Shown here: positions 51,709 to 60,121 of the stretch, one piece after another
How positions within the stretch are numbered: position 1 is the stretch's first letter
Layout of the letters: every line of letters begins with the position of its first letter
Origin: Staphylococcus borealis
GTDB taxonomy: Bacteria > Bacillota > Bacilli > Staphylococcales > Staphylococcaceae
Length of the DNA: 64,000 nt
NCBI RefSeq assembly: GCF_001224225.1
Contig: NZ_CUEE01000011.1
Span: 1 to 64,000 of the forward strand
Reading direction: 5' to 3'
Position numbers and translations under genes: made by a program
The notes under the pieces: generated by a model
What the model was told of the DNA's origin: nothing
Databases searched by the model: none
Seen by the model: only the letters and a program-made list of their open reading frames with translations

Positions 51709-52329
51709 ATGATTAAGCAACTTTTCAAAGGTAATGAAATTAGATTTATAGAAAAAGACGGGGAACATTGGGCGGTAGCGAGTGATGTAGCAACTATATT
51801 AGGTTTTAGAGATAGTCATACAGCAGTGAGAGTATTACCTACTCATGTAAAGGATACACATAAAGTGCGTACCCTTGGAGGAGAACAAAATATGTCGGTT
51901 ATCAATGAAAAAGGTATTTACAGATTAGTCATGCGTTCTAATAAAGCCGAAGCGGAAGAGTTTCAAGACTGGATATGTGACTTACTTGTTGAGTTACGCC
52001 GAGCCACAGGCCTAGAAGATTATCAAGCCTTTAGAATGTTAGATAAAGAAAAGCAAAAAGAAGCTATGGCGATTGTTAAAAAAGCAAATAGCAATGTTAA
52101 ACCAGTGGATTTTATTAAACCTAATATGATAGCTAATAAAGCAGTTTCAACGCTATACGGCTTCAAAAAGGCTATTAAGAAAGGCGATATGACGCCGCCA
52201 ATGTTAGAAGCAAGACAAACTATACTTGATGATGTTGTAGCACTAACAGAGGCTAACAGTCGCTTTAATTTAGGTATTAGAGTTAGTGAACGTATTTACG
52301 ATAAATACAATGTTAGGACAGAGAAATGA
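51709..52329 (+). CDS. BRO-N domain antirepressor
   Basis: A 206-residue phage-type antirepressor. The BRO-N domain covers about 1-100 (HWAVASDVATILGFRDSHTA, then EKGIYRLVMRSNKAEAEEFQ). The C-terminal half is helical. Such proteins counteract repressors or trigger excision. ATG 51709 follows GGAGGTG. Downstream genes are packed closely as an early operon. Confidence 0.82.
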   Translation: MIKQLFKGNEIRFIEKDGEHWAVASDVATILGFRDSHTAVRVLPTHVKDTHKVRTLGGEQNMSVINEKGIYRLVMRSNKAEAEEFQDWICDLLVELRRATGLEDYQAFRMLDKEKQKEAMAIVKKANSNVKPVDFIKPNMIANKAVSTLYGFKKAIKKGDMTPPMLEARQTILDDVVALTEANSRFNLGIRVSERIYDKYNVRTEK

Positions 52330-52343
52330 AAGGGGCGATATTA

Positions 52344-52508
52344 ATGCTTAGATTTATAAACGAACTTATTTATATAAGTGTAATAACCATATTTATATGT
52401 ATGTATAGTGAATTTCATTACGCAATAGCGTTTTATGGACTAGGTTCACTAATAGCAATAATTAAGTATGAGATTAGTAAAGAACAGATAGCAAACAAAC
52501 GCATATAA
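52344..52508 (+). CDS. Small membrane protein
   Basis: 54 residues with two hydrophobic stretches (about 5-22 and 25-40) and a charged end (KYEISKEQIANKRI). No recognised family. AAAGGGG precedes the ATG at 52344. Part of the early operon. Confidence 0.5.
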   Translation: MLRFINELIYISVITIFICMYSEFHYAIAFYGLGSLIAIIKYEISKEQIANKRI

Positions 52509-52596
52509 GACGTTTAGAGAGCAATTAAGAAACAAACAGATAGAAACATCAAATAATACAATCCGCTTCCAATTGAGGCGATTAGGAGGAAATAGA

Positions 52597-52908
52597 ATGA
52601 ATTTTGACGAAAAGGACTTAGTTTTTGAATTAGATGTTTTAAAAGAAAAATTAGAAGATGTATTAACAATACAACAATGGCATTTGGATAAATTTTTCAC
52701 TAAACCACACTTAAGTAATAGAGAGGATTATATCAATCATGGTATTGGATATTCGGAACAACGAATTAATCAATCACAAATTACTGACCTTTTATATATG
52801 TATTTACAACGTTTCGACGAGGTATTAGAAAAATTTAAAGAATTAGATAAAAAAGAAACGTTATCAGCAACTGGCGACCAAACCGAAACTGATAACGCTG
52901 ATAGATAG
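52597..52908 (+). CDS. Unknown acidic protein of the element
   Basis: 103 residues, highly charged and probably helical (EKDLVFELDVLKEKLEDVL at about 5-23), cysteine-free. No known domain. GGAGG supports the ATG at 52597. Lies between the antirepressor and replication genes, so a role in early control or replication is possible only by context. Confidence 0.55.
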   Translation: MNFDEKDLVFELDVLKEKLEDVLTIQQWHLDKFFTKPHLSNREDYINHGIGYSEQRINQSQITDLLYMYLQRFDEVLEKFKELDKKETLSATGDQTETDNADR

Positions 52909-52945
52909 TTATACAAACTAAAAATCTATGTGAAAGGTTAACACT

Positions 52946-53257
52946 ATGAACGATAAAAAACAATCAAGTAAACAACCTAGTTACTTCTCTATTTTACCCG
53001 CTAACGTGAGATATGACAATAACTTAACAGATAGTGAACGGGTGTTATTTGCTGAAATAACAGCATTTAGTAATAAGTATGGCTATTGTACAGCTAGTGA
53101 TAAATATTTCGCTAGCTTGTACGGTCATAATGAAATAACGATATTAAACAGAATAAACCATTTAAGAAAATTAGGCTACTTAGAAATTAATTATGTATAT
53201 ATAGATAAACAATTGCAAAGACAAATTAGACCTAAATTCTATGAAGTAAAGGAGTAG
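52946..53257 (+). CDS. HTH_36-type replication-associated protein
   Basis: 103 residues resembling the N-terminal domain of phage/plasmid initiators (YFSILPANVRYDNNLTDSER, then YFASLYGHNEITILNRINHL). Followed after four bases by a full initiator that has its own such domain. It may be an accessory origin-binding protein or a split initiator domain. Confidence 0.65.
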   Translation: MNDKKQSSKQPSYFSILPANVRYDNNLTDSERVLFAEITAFSNKYGYCTASDKYFASLYGHNEITILNRINHLRKLGYLEINYVYIDKQLQRQIRPKFYEVKE

Positions 53258-53261
53258 TATA

Positions 53262-54080
53262 GTGAACGATAGATTAATTGACGTAACAGGTGGCTACGGA
53301 ACAGTTTATAAAGAAGTGATGAAAACACCTAAGTTAAGTATTGAAGCAAAAGCTATATATTCTTACCTATCTTCTTATGCTGGTGGTAAAGATACAGCAT
53401 TTCCAAGTGTAGATTTGATTTGTCATGAGCTTAATATCAGCGAAAATCGTTTTAGAAAATATAAAGATGAGTTAGTTAATCAAAAAGTTATTGATATAAA
53501 ACGACAAAGAACAGATAACGGATTTAGTAAAAATATCTACACAATTAATCATCATTTCGTATCACGTCAATTTGTAGGCATACGAAATGTAGGCATACAA
53601 AACTTAGGGCTACAAAATGTAGGCATACAAAATAAAGGTACTAAGAATAACAGTATTAAGAATAACAAAGAGAAGAATAACAGTAGTAGTGGCATAAATG
53701 CCACTGCACAACAACCACCGTCACAATCCAGTAGTAATGTTTTTAATTTTTACCAAACTAATGGCTTTGGTATTTTACAACCAACCATTATTGAACAAAT
53801 TAACGCATGGATAGATGATTTTAACGGTAATGAGAAGATCATTATCGAAGCACTTAAAGAAGCGGCTACTAACAATGTCTATAAGTGGGCGTATGTGAAC
53901 AGTATTTTAAAAAACTGGTATCAAGACGGAATAAAGTCAGTCGAAGATATAGAAGCACGTAGAAGGCAAAGAGAAGCTATTAGCAACCGAAGTAAATCAA
54001 ATAGCAGTAGTTACTTAGATAAGCTATTAAATAGCGAAGATGAAACGTTTGATAATTCACAATACAAAGATTTGTTCTAA
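53262..54080 (+). CDS. Phage-type replication initiator (HTH + DnaD)
   Basis: 272 residues: winged-helix N-terminal domain (about 5-100, SIEAKAIYSYLSSYAGGKDT), an Asn-rich linker with five-residue repeats (VGIRN, VGIQN, LGLQN, VGIQN at about 105-124) and a C-terminal DnaD-like domain (about 165-225, YKWAYVNSILKNWYQDGIKS). The linker repeats are encoded by four 15-bp iterons, so the origin probably lies inside the gene, as in lambda O. GTG start with AAAGGAG. Followed by the helicase loader. Confidence 0.85.
   Translation: MNDRLIDVTGGYGTVYKEVMKTPKLSIEAKAIYSYLSSYAGGKDTAFPSVDLICHELNISENRFRKYKDELVNQKVIDIKRQRTDNGFSKNIYTINHHFVSRQFVGIRNVGIQNLGLQNVGIQNKGTKNNSIKNNKEKNNSSSGINATAQQPPSQSSSNVFNFYQTNGFGILQPTIIEQINAWIDDFNGNEKIIIEALKEAATNNVYKWAYVNSILKNWYQDGIKSVEDIEARRRQREAISNRSKSNSSSYLDKLLNSEDETFDNSQYKDLF
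53574..53633. repeat. Four 15-bp iterons, candidate replication origin
   Basis: Units at 53574, 53589, 53604 and 53619 with consensus GTAGGCATACAAAAT (third unit diverged: TTAGGGCTACAAAAT). They are followed by an A-rich stretch with three AAGAATAAC repeats (53643-53684) that could be the unwinding element. Confidence 0.78.
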
Positions 54081-54092
54081 GGAGGTATTATT

Positions 54093-54875
54093 TTGAAAAC
54101 ACTCACTGATATTTTAAAAAGTAAATTACGAAATAACGTAGTAGATGAACAACTCGATTTAAAATGTGAAAGATGTGGCAATAGATACGACTACTATAAA
54201 TTTGATAACGGGCAAGAGGAACGTATCGGGTGTGATTGCTACATGATTGAGAAAGCTAAAGAAAGTACTCAAAACTATAAAGCTAAACAAAAGCGTATAA
54301 GTATTGAGAATGTATTTAAACAGTCACTAACAAATGATGATTTATTAAATGCAGAATTTGATAATTACAAGCCGACAAACGCCGAGCTTTTAGAAGCTAA
54401 ACAAACTATTCAGAAATATGCTGCTAACTTTAATACAGACAATCCGCAATCATTACTATTACAGGGTAGTTTTGGAATAGGCAAAAGTCATTTAGCGATG
54501 TCAGTAGTTAGAGAAGTAAAGAAAAAAGGATATACAGCTTTATTTATTGACGTAACGGAACTAATTACAGCATATAGAGATACCTATAACAAAAAATCAG
54601 ATGTCACAGAAAAAGAGCTAGATCAACTTATCAAAGACGTAGACTTACTTGTTATTGATGACTATGGCACATCTTTAACACCATACGGCATAAGTAAGAT
54701 GTTTGGCGTAGCTAATTTGAGAACAGGAAAGAACAACATTATTACAACTAATAATGAGGCGTCTGAATTAGCTACTACGAAAGATATGGCGAAGATATTT
54801 AGCCGACTAATGAAAAATACAAAAGTAATTAAAATGCACGGAGCAGATTATAGACTGAAAGACTTCAAAGCATAG
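54093..54875 (+). CDS. DnaC/IstB-type helicase loader
   Basis: 260 residues. N-terminal C4 zinc motif (CERCG...GCDC, about 26-49) and AAA+ core with Walker A LLQGSFGIGKSHLAM (about 124-138) and Walker B DLLVIDDYG near 190. Loads the host replicative helicase at the initiator-bound origin. TTG start with AAGGAGG. A short hairpin GCGGACTTTTTTGTCCGT follows at 54893. Confidence 0.88.
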   Translation: MKTLTDILKSKLRNNVVDEQLDLKCERCGNRYDYYKFDNGQEERIGCDCYMIEKAKESTQNYKAKQKRISIENVFKQSLTNDDLLNAEFDNYKPTNAELLEAKQTIQKYAANFNTDNPQSLLLQGSFGIGKSHLAMSVVREVKKKGYTALFIDVTELITAYRDTYNKKSDVTEKELDQLIKDVDLLVIDDYGTSLTPYGISKMFGVANLRTGKNNIITTNNEASELATTKDMAKIFSRLMKNTKVIKMHGADYRLKDFKA

Positions 54876-55114
54876 ATAAGAGTTGCGGACTTTTTTGTCC
54901 GTGACTTTATTTTGAATTTACAACATACTTATTTGCTATTTTAAGCTATCATTTAGAGCAAAGATAATTGAATGCGATAAATAAACATTAAAAATAGTTG
55001 AATGCTTAAAATGAGCTTGTAAACGTGCTTAAAAGCGATTTGATGAATTAGAGGGGATTTTATTAATTGCGATGTGGTTTATTCAATCTATTAATGAAAC
55101 GGAGGTAGGGAATT
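54876..55114. other. Short gap after dnaC
   Basis: Holds the hairpin at 54893-54912 and several near-copies of the words GAATGC and GCTTAAAA; no ORF. Confidence 0.4.
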
Positions 55115-55780
55115 ATGACAATTACTAAAGAAAGCAATCAAGCTATTGCTGACGCATGGAGTGTACTGTTTGAAGATAATAAATATCAAGCACTCATCAA
55201 TGAATTAGAGGCTTTTCTTAATCAAACGAGAGATATGGTTAAACAGGGGCATAGCGTTGATGAGATAGACAATAAGCAATTACCTAAAATAGAGCAGTTA
55301 GAGAATGGTTTTAAGGCGTTTGCAGTGTGTAAGTTGCAAAGTATCAATAATCAGTTATGCACCATGCAAAGCGAAGCATTAGAGAATGATATCGATAATC
55401 CACATGCTGAAATTATTAAGCGACAAGATTTACAAGCTAGGTTATCGCTTATAACTAATAACGAAGCAATAACGCTTATTAAACAATTAGAGCCGACTAA
55501 TACAAAAATATATGAGATATATCTATACCAAAATTTGATTGATAACCGCTTCACTGAATTAGAAAAGCAACATATATCAAAAGACTTCGAGAAACTAAAA
55601 AGAGAGGTATTATATCCTTATTCTGATGAAGTAGGATATAAACGACTGATAAGCGAAAGAAATACGTTAAACACGCTTAAAATGAGTTGTTTAGGCGTAC
55701 CAGCAACGAAAGATGAAGCGGGCTATATCGGTGTACGCTCAATAGAGAAACGTTATAACGATGTATTAAGCAATAGCTAG
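55115..55780 (+). CDS. Unknown helical protein
   Basis: 221 residues, almost entirely predicted helix, acidic, two cysteines near 109-116 and one near 194. No known family recognised. GGAGG before the ATG. It sits where satellites and phages often carry late-control or helper-interaction genes; function not assigned. Confidence 0.6.
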   Translation: MTITKESNQAIADAWSVLFEDNKYQALINELEAFLNQTRDMVKQGHSVDEIDNKQLPKIEQLENGFKAFAVCKLQSINNQLCTMQSEALENDIDNPHAEIIKRQDLQARLSLITNNEAITLIKQLEPTNTKIYEIYLYQNLIDNRFTELEKQHISKDFEKLKREVLYPYSDEVGYKRLISERNTLNTLKMSCLGVPATKDEAGYIGVRSIEKRYNDVLSNS

Positions 55781-55843
55781 ATGAATAATATTAAGGCCTA
55801 TCCTAGTTTGATAGGCTCATTCTGTTTAAAAAGAGGTGTATAA

Positions 55844-56296
55844 ATGAAGTTGAAACGAGTTGATTATCGTTTATATTACTATGAAACAATGATTTCAGAA
55901 TATGCGTTGCTAACTGAATTTAACCCACGTTTTATAAGTAATAAGGTTAAGGGAATTAAGTCACAAATCGAAGCTATGTATTTTTTGAACGTATCTCACT
56001 CAACGACAAGTGATGTATTCGGTGTCGTATCTATTTCGTACCCTTTAGATAAATTAGTCGTACATATCATAGAGGAAAAAGAGAAGTTAGACACCTATAT
56101 AAGAAAATCGAACTATAAGCTAGCTTTATTTAAAGAGATAGTTAAGCGATATACACCTAGTGAACAAAAACAAATAATTTACTATATACGTTCGGGAGGA
56201 TCAACTTCTAATTATGAATTAATTGAACGCTTACGACGTGATTTATACAGAGCGATACATAAGCGTAAGGTAATGGCAGGGACTAGAAGACTATGA
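55844..56296 (+). CDS. ArpU/DUF1492-like phage regulator component
   Basis: 150 residues. The opening (DYRLYYYETMISEYALL) and the paired helices before KRYTPSEQKQIIYYI resemble ArpU/DUF1492-type phage regulators, but a C-terminal HTH is not obvious. Its stop overlaps the start of the next gene (ATGA), which does contain a region-4-like HTH, so the two may act together. Family call is tentative. Confidence 0.5.
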   Translation: MKLKRVDYRLYYYETMISEYALLTEFNPRFISNKVKGIKSQIEAMYFLNVSHSTTSDVFGVVSISYPLDKLVVHIIEEKEKLDTYIRKSNYKLALFKEIVKRYTPSEQKQIIYYIRSGGSTSNYELIERLRRDLYRAIHKRKVMAGTRRL

Positions 56297-56643
56297 AGTA
56301 CGATAGAGAAACTATTAAACGCTTTATAAAGACGTATCACAAGCATAGCAATCGTTCAATGCAAGAAGTAGACGAGAGAGAGCTAGATATAGATAATTTC
56401 TTTGAACTTACTGATGATGTAGAAGCGGAAGAATTAAACGACAATGTAGACGATATTGTATTTTACAATGAACTAGAGCAGCTCGTTGATAAAATAGCTA
56501 CGGATAAAGAATACTTTGTATTTTACTTATTATGTCAGGGTAAGTCTTTTAACGAAGTCGGAAAGGTATTTAATCTTTCGGGGGAACGCATTAGACAATT
56601 GTTTGAGATATTACTTAATAAGATAGTTGATGAAGCGGAGTAG
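56293..56643 (+). CDS. Sigma-70 region 4-like protein
   Basis: 116 residues with an acidic first half and a C-terminal helix-turn-helix (LCQGKSFNEVGKVFNLSGER, about 78-97) like sigma region 4 or phage late activators. Translationally coupled to the gene before it. It is the last gene before 1.6 kb of repeat-filled, gene-free DNA, which may be its regulatory target. Confidence 0.6.
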   Translation: MKYDRETIKRFIKTYHKHSNRSMQEVDERELDIDNFFELTDDVEAEELNDNVDDIVFYNELEQLVDKIATDKEYFVFYLLCQGKSFNEVGKVFNLSGERIRQLFEILLNKIVDEAE

Positions 56644-56744
56644 CCCCCCCGTTTCAAATATTTAGAGGTTAAAAGGGATATTGGAGAACGGCGAGGGGTA
56701 TCTACTCTCCAAATTTATTCTTTTTTTACACGTAAGGGGGGTAT

Positions 56745-56939
56745 GCTAGAAATTGCTAGCATTTATTTTCTAAAAGTGATAACACTTACTAAGAAATGTT
56801 GGAAAATGTTGGTGTTAAATACTATATTGAGAAGTATTTGAATGAAATTAAAATGTAGGGAAATGTTGGGATGAAAGCAAATATACGAAAAGGTTTAAAA
56901 CATCGGAAAATGTCGGACAATATACCTAGAAAATCCTAG
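56745..56939. repeat. Class C: word-AAAAT-word direct repeats
   Basis: Five sites, each a 4-8 base word repeated exactly 10 bp later: GCTAG (56745), AATGTTGG (56795), AATGTAGGG/AATGTTGGG (56852), TCGG (56903), CCTAG (56925). The spacer is always A-rich; the word differs from site to site. Confidence 0.7.
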
Positions 56940-57290
56940 CATAAAAATAGTTGCAAATGTGAGCATTATATCTTACATACCGCTTCAAAGGAACGACACG
57001 AACGACGATTATAAAAAGGGCTATTACTCAATATCGAGTAGTAGCTTTTGACTAATCAAAGCTATCGCTCAAAAAAGAGCTTGAGCATATTTAAGTTAAT
57101 CATTTTCGATTAGGTTGAGCTATTAGTCGTTAAAGTCTAACAGCTTAAAAGTATGCGGTCATTTTTGGGCGTGTACATTTTATTAATGTTAATTTATGCA
57201 AAATTTCAGAGGCTTTTAAAATGGCTTAAATGTAGAAGTAGTATAGCTTTAAAGTTATTTTAGCTATTTAATATTTAGCATTAATTAAAC

Positions 57291-57381
57291 TACTACAAAT
57301 TACTACATATCACTTAGTAAATTACTAAAAACTACTAAGGGTTGTTATATAGCCCTCCTACTTACATAAAACTTACGATAA
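57291..57381. repeat. Class F: TACTAM and CTTAC pairs, period 10-11
   Basis: TACTACAAAT repeated at 57291 and 57301, TACTAA at 57323 and 57333, CTTAC at 57361 and 57372. Confidence 0.6.
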
Positions 57382-57740
57382 CTTTCTGAAATGATGAAGA
57401 ATGTTGAGGGCTTAAATATATAAGGGGGGCACTGATTTGAGGCCTCCTTAACTTAAAGTGTTAACTTTTGTTACGGCTATCGGAATAAGTAAGGGTGTAT
57501 CTAAAATGTCGCACCCTTAATATTAATTTGTGATAGATAAAAGCTTATTTGTTACTTTCGGCAGCCATAAAAAGGACTTTTTGACTGCCATAAAAAAGGG
57601 ATAGATAAGGGGGAGGTTGAATTTATTTTGAGAATTGATAAATATGCTTTCTACAAAGACCTTACGACTATCCAATTGTGGATTGTCCTTTAATACTTCT
57701 GAAATAATTAGCAGGGTCCAAATTTGGACTTTGCAAAAAA

Positions 57741-57900
57741 ACCAAAGTTTTACCAAAGGTAGAGCAAAAATAGAATGTGCAAGGTTTGTACAAGGTTTAC
57801 AAGAAAAAAATAGGAAAGTTTTAGGGGAGGTAGACGAGAAAATAACCGTAAGTTTTCCGTAAGGTTAGGTAAAATAAAAATACCAAGTTTTTACAAAGGT
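57741..57900. repeat. Class D: word-TTTT-word direct repeats, period 11
   Basis: ACCAAAG (57741, 57752), CAAGGTTT (57780, 57791), CCGTAAG (57846, 57857) and ACCAAG/ACAAAG (57882, 57893). Each word recurs 11 bp later across a T-rich spacer and is followed by GGT or similar. Confidence 0.72.
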
Positions 57901-58237
57901 AAGCGAACTTTTTAAATTTATAAAACGGCTTTATATCAACGTTTTTAACATATAACAATAGTAATGTTTTATATAGGTTAGCAACTTTTAAAAATGATAA
58001 GGTTGAGCAATTAATTTTAAGTCTATTTAAGACGCTTTAATAAGATTAGGTATAAAAACATCAATCAAGTTATTCAATCGCTTCTACGCCTCTCTATTAA
58101 GCATATATACATATATGAACGATATATCCGCTTCGAATATGTAAAAAGCGTACATTTAATAGCTTATTAGTAAATTCATGAGTTAGTTATAACTTATAAT
58201 TAGTACTAGGTACTAATTTTTGAGGAGGACAATATCA

Positions 58238-58600
58238 ATGCGTTTGCGAAAAGCAACTATCAATTATTTAGAGAGTGAATTAATACATTATAAACACATA
58301 TACAGAGATATAGAACGTATTAGGAGCGGAAAGATATATCCCTCACAGTACAATGAGCAAAAAGCATTAAAAGATAGACGATTTAAGCAGCTAACGAGAA
58401 TGAAGAACGCAATAGAGCATGTATATGCTACGAGCATTGAAGATAGTCAGAGATTGATAGATAGGTACTATTTCAACAATATTGAGAGTTTAAATTTAAC
58501 GGGAGTAGCACTTATGATTAATGTCAGTAAATCAACAGCATACAATTTAAGAAACGATATACTACTACGACTATCTGATGAGTTAGGTATATTGAAATAA
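58238..58600 (+). CDS. RinA-like late transcription regulator
   Basis: 120 residues resembling RinA of staphylococcal phages: the opening helix (TINYLESELIHYKHIYRDIE), the middle MKNAIEHVYATSIEDSQRLID and C-terminal HTH (LTGVALMINVSKSTAYNLRN). RinA activates phage late operons. Here no late genes follow; it stands alone inside the repeat region. GAGGAGG supports the ATG at 58238. It may act on a helper phage or on the element's own repeats. Confidence 0.68.
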   Translation: MRLRKATINYLESELIHYKHIYRDIERIRSGKIYPSQYNEQKALKDRRFKQLTRMKNAIEHVYATSIEDSQRLIDRYYFNNIESLNLTGVALMINVSKSTAYNLRNDILLRLSDELGILK

Positions 58601-58804
58601 AAACCTAAGAAAACCTAAGTATAAAACCTAATATAAGGGCGTTTAAGTCGAAAATTGAAAGATACGATATTAATAAGCTAGAGAGCTATATATAAGATAT
58701 AGAACTTGATAAAACTTGAAATTTGAACATGTTATTAAGACAAAAACTTGACTAAACTTGACATTTAAAAGGCCATATAACTACAAAACCTATCAAAACC
58801 GTAC
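58601..58804. repeat. Class E: word-AAAA-word direct repeats, period 10
   Basis: AAACCTAAG (58601, 58611, variant 58624), AACTTGA (58703, 58713), AACTTGAC (58745, 58755), AAAACCTATC/AAAACCGTAC (58785, 58795). A-tracts recur every helical turn, so the DNA is probably bent. Confidence 0.72.
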
Positions 58805-58909
58805 ATTTTTATAGCTATATAATGATTTACAAGCGTAGTTATAGATACACTTGTTACAACCGTACTTAAAAGTACACTTGTAAACTAGAGCCTTAAAATA
58901 GGGAAGTGG

Positions 58910-59426
58910 TTTAACCAGCCCAAATGTGGATTGGTTAAATGCGTCCATAAGTGGACTTATTAGCTGTTTCTCTTAATATCCCCAAATTTGAGGATATTAG
59001 TTTATCACTCAGCCCAAATGTGAGTTCAGTAATAGAACTGAATAGTTATACACATTCAATATGCTCAAATGTGAGCTCGTTAACCACCCCAAATATGAGG
59101 GCGTTAATACAGCCGAAATGTTGGCCGTATTTAATTAATCACTGATATATCACAGCGGTAAATCAGAAAACGACAATATCCGTTCTCTAAATTCTGAAAA
59201 GCCAAATGTGGATTGTCTGAATATATAGCTAGAAACCTCAAATGTGAGTTCTCTAATACCCGAACTATCGAAGCGGTATTTTAGATAACCAAAATTTGGG
59301 TTATCTAGCTTATAGATGTGCGTAGTTAATTTGGCTACGCAGCTTATGGCCGAAACATATTTATGATGTATGATCTCACGGCGCAGATTTGAGCCGTGAG
59401 TTTCACAGTCCAAATATGGACAGTGA
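58910..59426 (+). repeat. Class A: array of about 12 hairpins with AAATNT loop
   Basis: Inverted repeats around a constant YCAAATNTGR core, all in one orientation. Clear stems: 58910-58939 (TTTAACCA), 58943-58956 (GTCCA), 58974-58999 (TAATATCC), 59063-59076 (GCTCA), 59080-59107 (TTAAC), 59106-59131 (AATAC/GCC), 59230-59255 (AGAA/CTCA), 59283-59306 (AGATAACC), 59375-59400 (CTCACGGC), 59403-59426 (TCAC/GTCC); a further perfect hairpin of another loop at 59319-59341. Stems are unrelated to each other. Confidence 0.85.
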
Positions 59427-59523
59427 TATGTACAATTTTGTATACACCTCATAAGGCATTTTAGCGTGTAAGCCAACGCACCACTTTAGTGCATGAGCTG
59501 ATGTAACGGTTTGTGACGGTAGC

Positions 59524-59991
59524 TGACTGAACGAAACGTTAGGGCAGAAAAATAAGGAGGTCGTGCAACGCTACCCCCTTATTAAGTGAGTTGTTAATAT
59601 TACCTCGTAAAACACGAGGGCATAAAAAAAGAGATTGTGAAACGCTGCTTCTTTAATAACGTGAAAACGACTTAGCACATGGCAAGTTTGGTAAGTGGTT
59701 AAAAAATCTAAACTTTGATTGGAATACCGCTAATAGATTTATGAAAGTTTCATCAGAATTACCAAATTCTGATACGTACCACAATTTAGGTTCTAACGCT
59801 CTATATCTAATTACCACTCTACCCGAACCAGAACGCACCAAAGAACACACAACGTCAAAAGGGGAGAACGAAACGTTACCCCCTTTGCTCATGCAGTCGT
59901 GAAACACGACCTCATACATGCAGTAACGAAATGTTCCCCCACATTTATCGTCGCAAGTTACGACGTTAGGTAAGCGGAATATAGTAACCGC
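59524..59991 (+). repeat. Class B: hairpins with GNAAC-type loops
   Basis: Stem-loops at 59530-59540 (AACG-AAA-CGTT), 59554-59580 (loop GCAAC), 59603-59619 (CCTCGT/ACGAGG), 59858-59886 (AAAGGGG outer, AACG inner), 59896-59910 (GTCGT-GAAAC-ACGAC), 59925-59935 (AAC-GAAAT-GTT), 59949-59965 (CGTCG/CGACG) and 59974-59991 (GCGG/CCGC). A plain 8-bp hairpin TCAGAATT/AATTCTGA lies at 59753-59772. No convincing ORF. Confidence 0.75.
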
Positions 59992-60121
59992 TTCAAACTT
60001 ATTTTTCCAGTTTTGCACGCCTAAAAAGATGTTTCACTGGTTTAGGACTACACTTTTAAAATATGTTTGATATGATATTAGTAAATAATTTTATATATAT
60101 GCAGAAGGAAACTAGATAATA

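Larger units (their letters stand above)
56644..58237. other. 1.6-kb gene-free region rich in short repeats
   Basis: No convincing ORF. Contains phased direct repeats (classes C, F and D, listed separately), hairpins at 57020-57045 (GCTATTACTC / GAGTAGTAGC) and 57492-57518 (AAGGGTG / CACCCTT), and isolated copies of the CAAATNTG core at 56953 and 57718 that becomes an array at 58.9 kb. Confidence 0.7.

Noticed and set aside
57523..57862. Two overlapping ORFs on opposite strands (77 and 75 codons)
   Set aside because: Both cross the class D repeats and lack ribosome sites; each is better explained as open by chance in repeat DNA.
59150..59476. 108-codon minus-strand ORF
   Set aside because: Lies across the class A hairpins; no ribosome site and no family resemblance.
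58910..59991. CRISPR array
   Set aside because: The repeated part is only ~10 bases in a hairpin loop, the stems differ at every site, spacing is irregular and there are no cas genes.
59653..60018. 121-codon minus-strand ORF
   Set aside because: It runs through the class B hairpins, has no ribosome site and a composition (Cys/Phe/Ser) typical of a chance frame.
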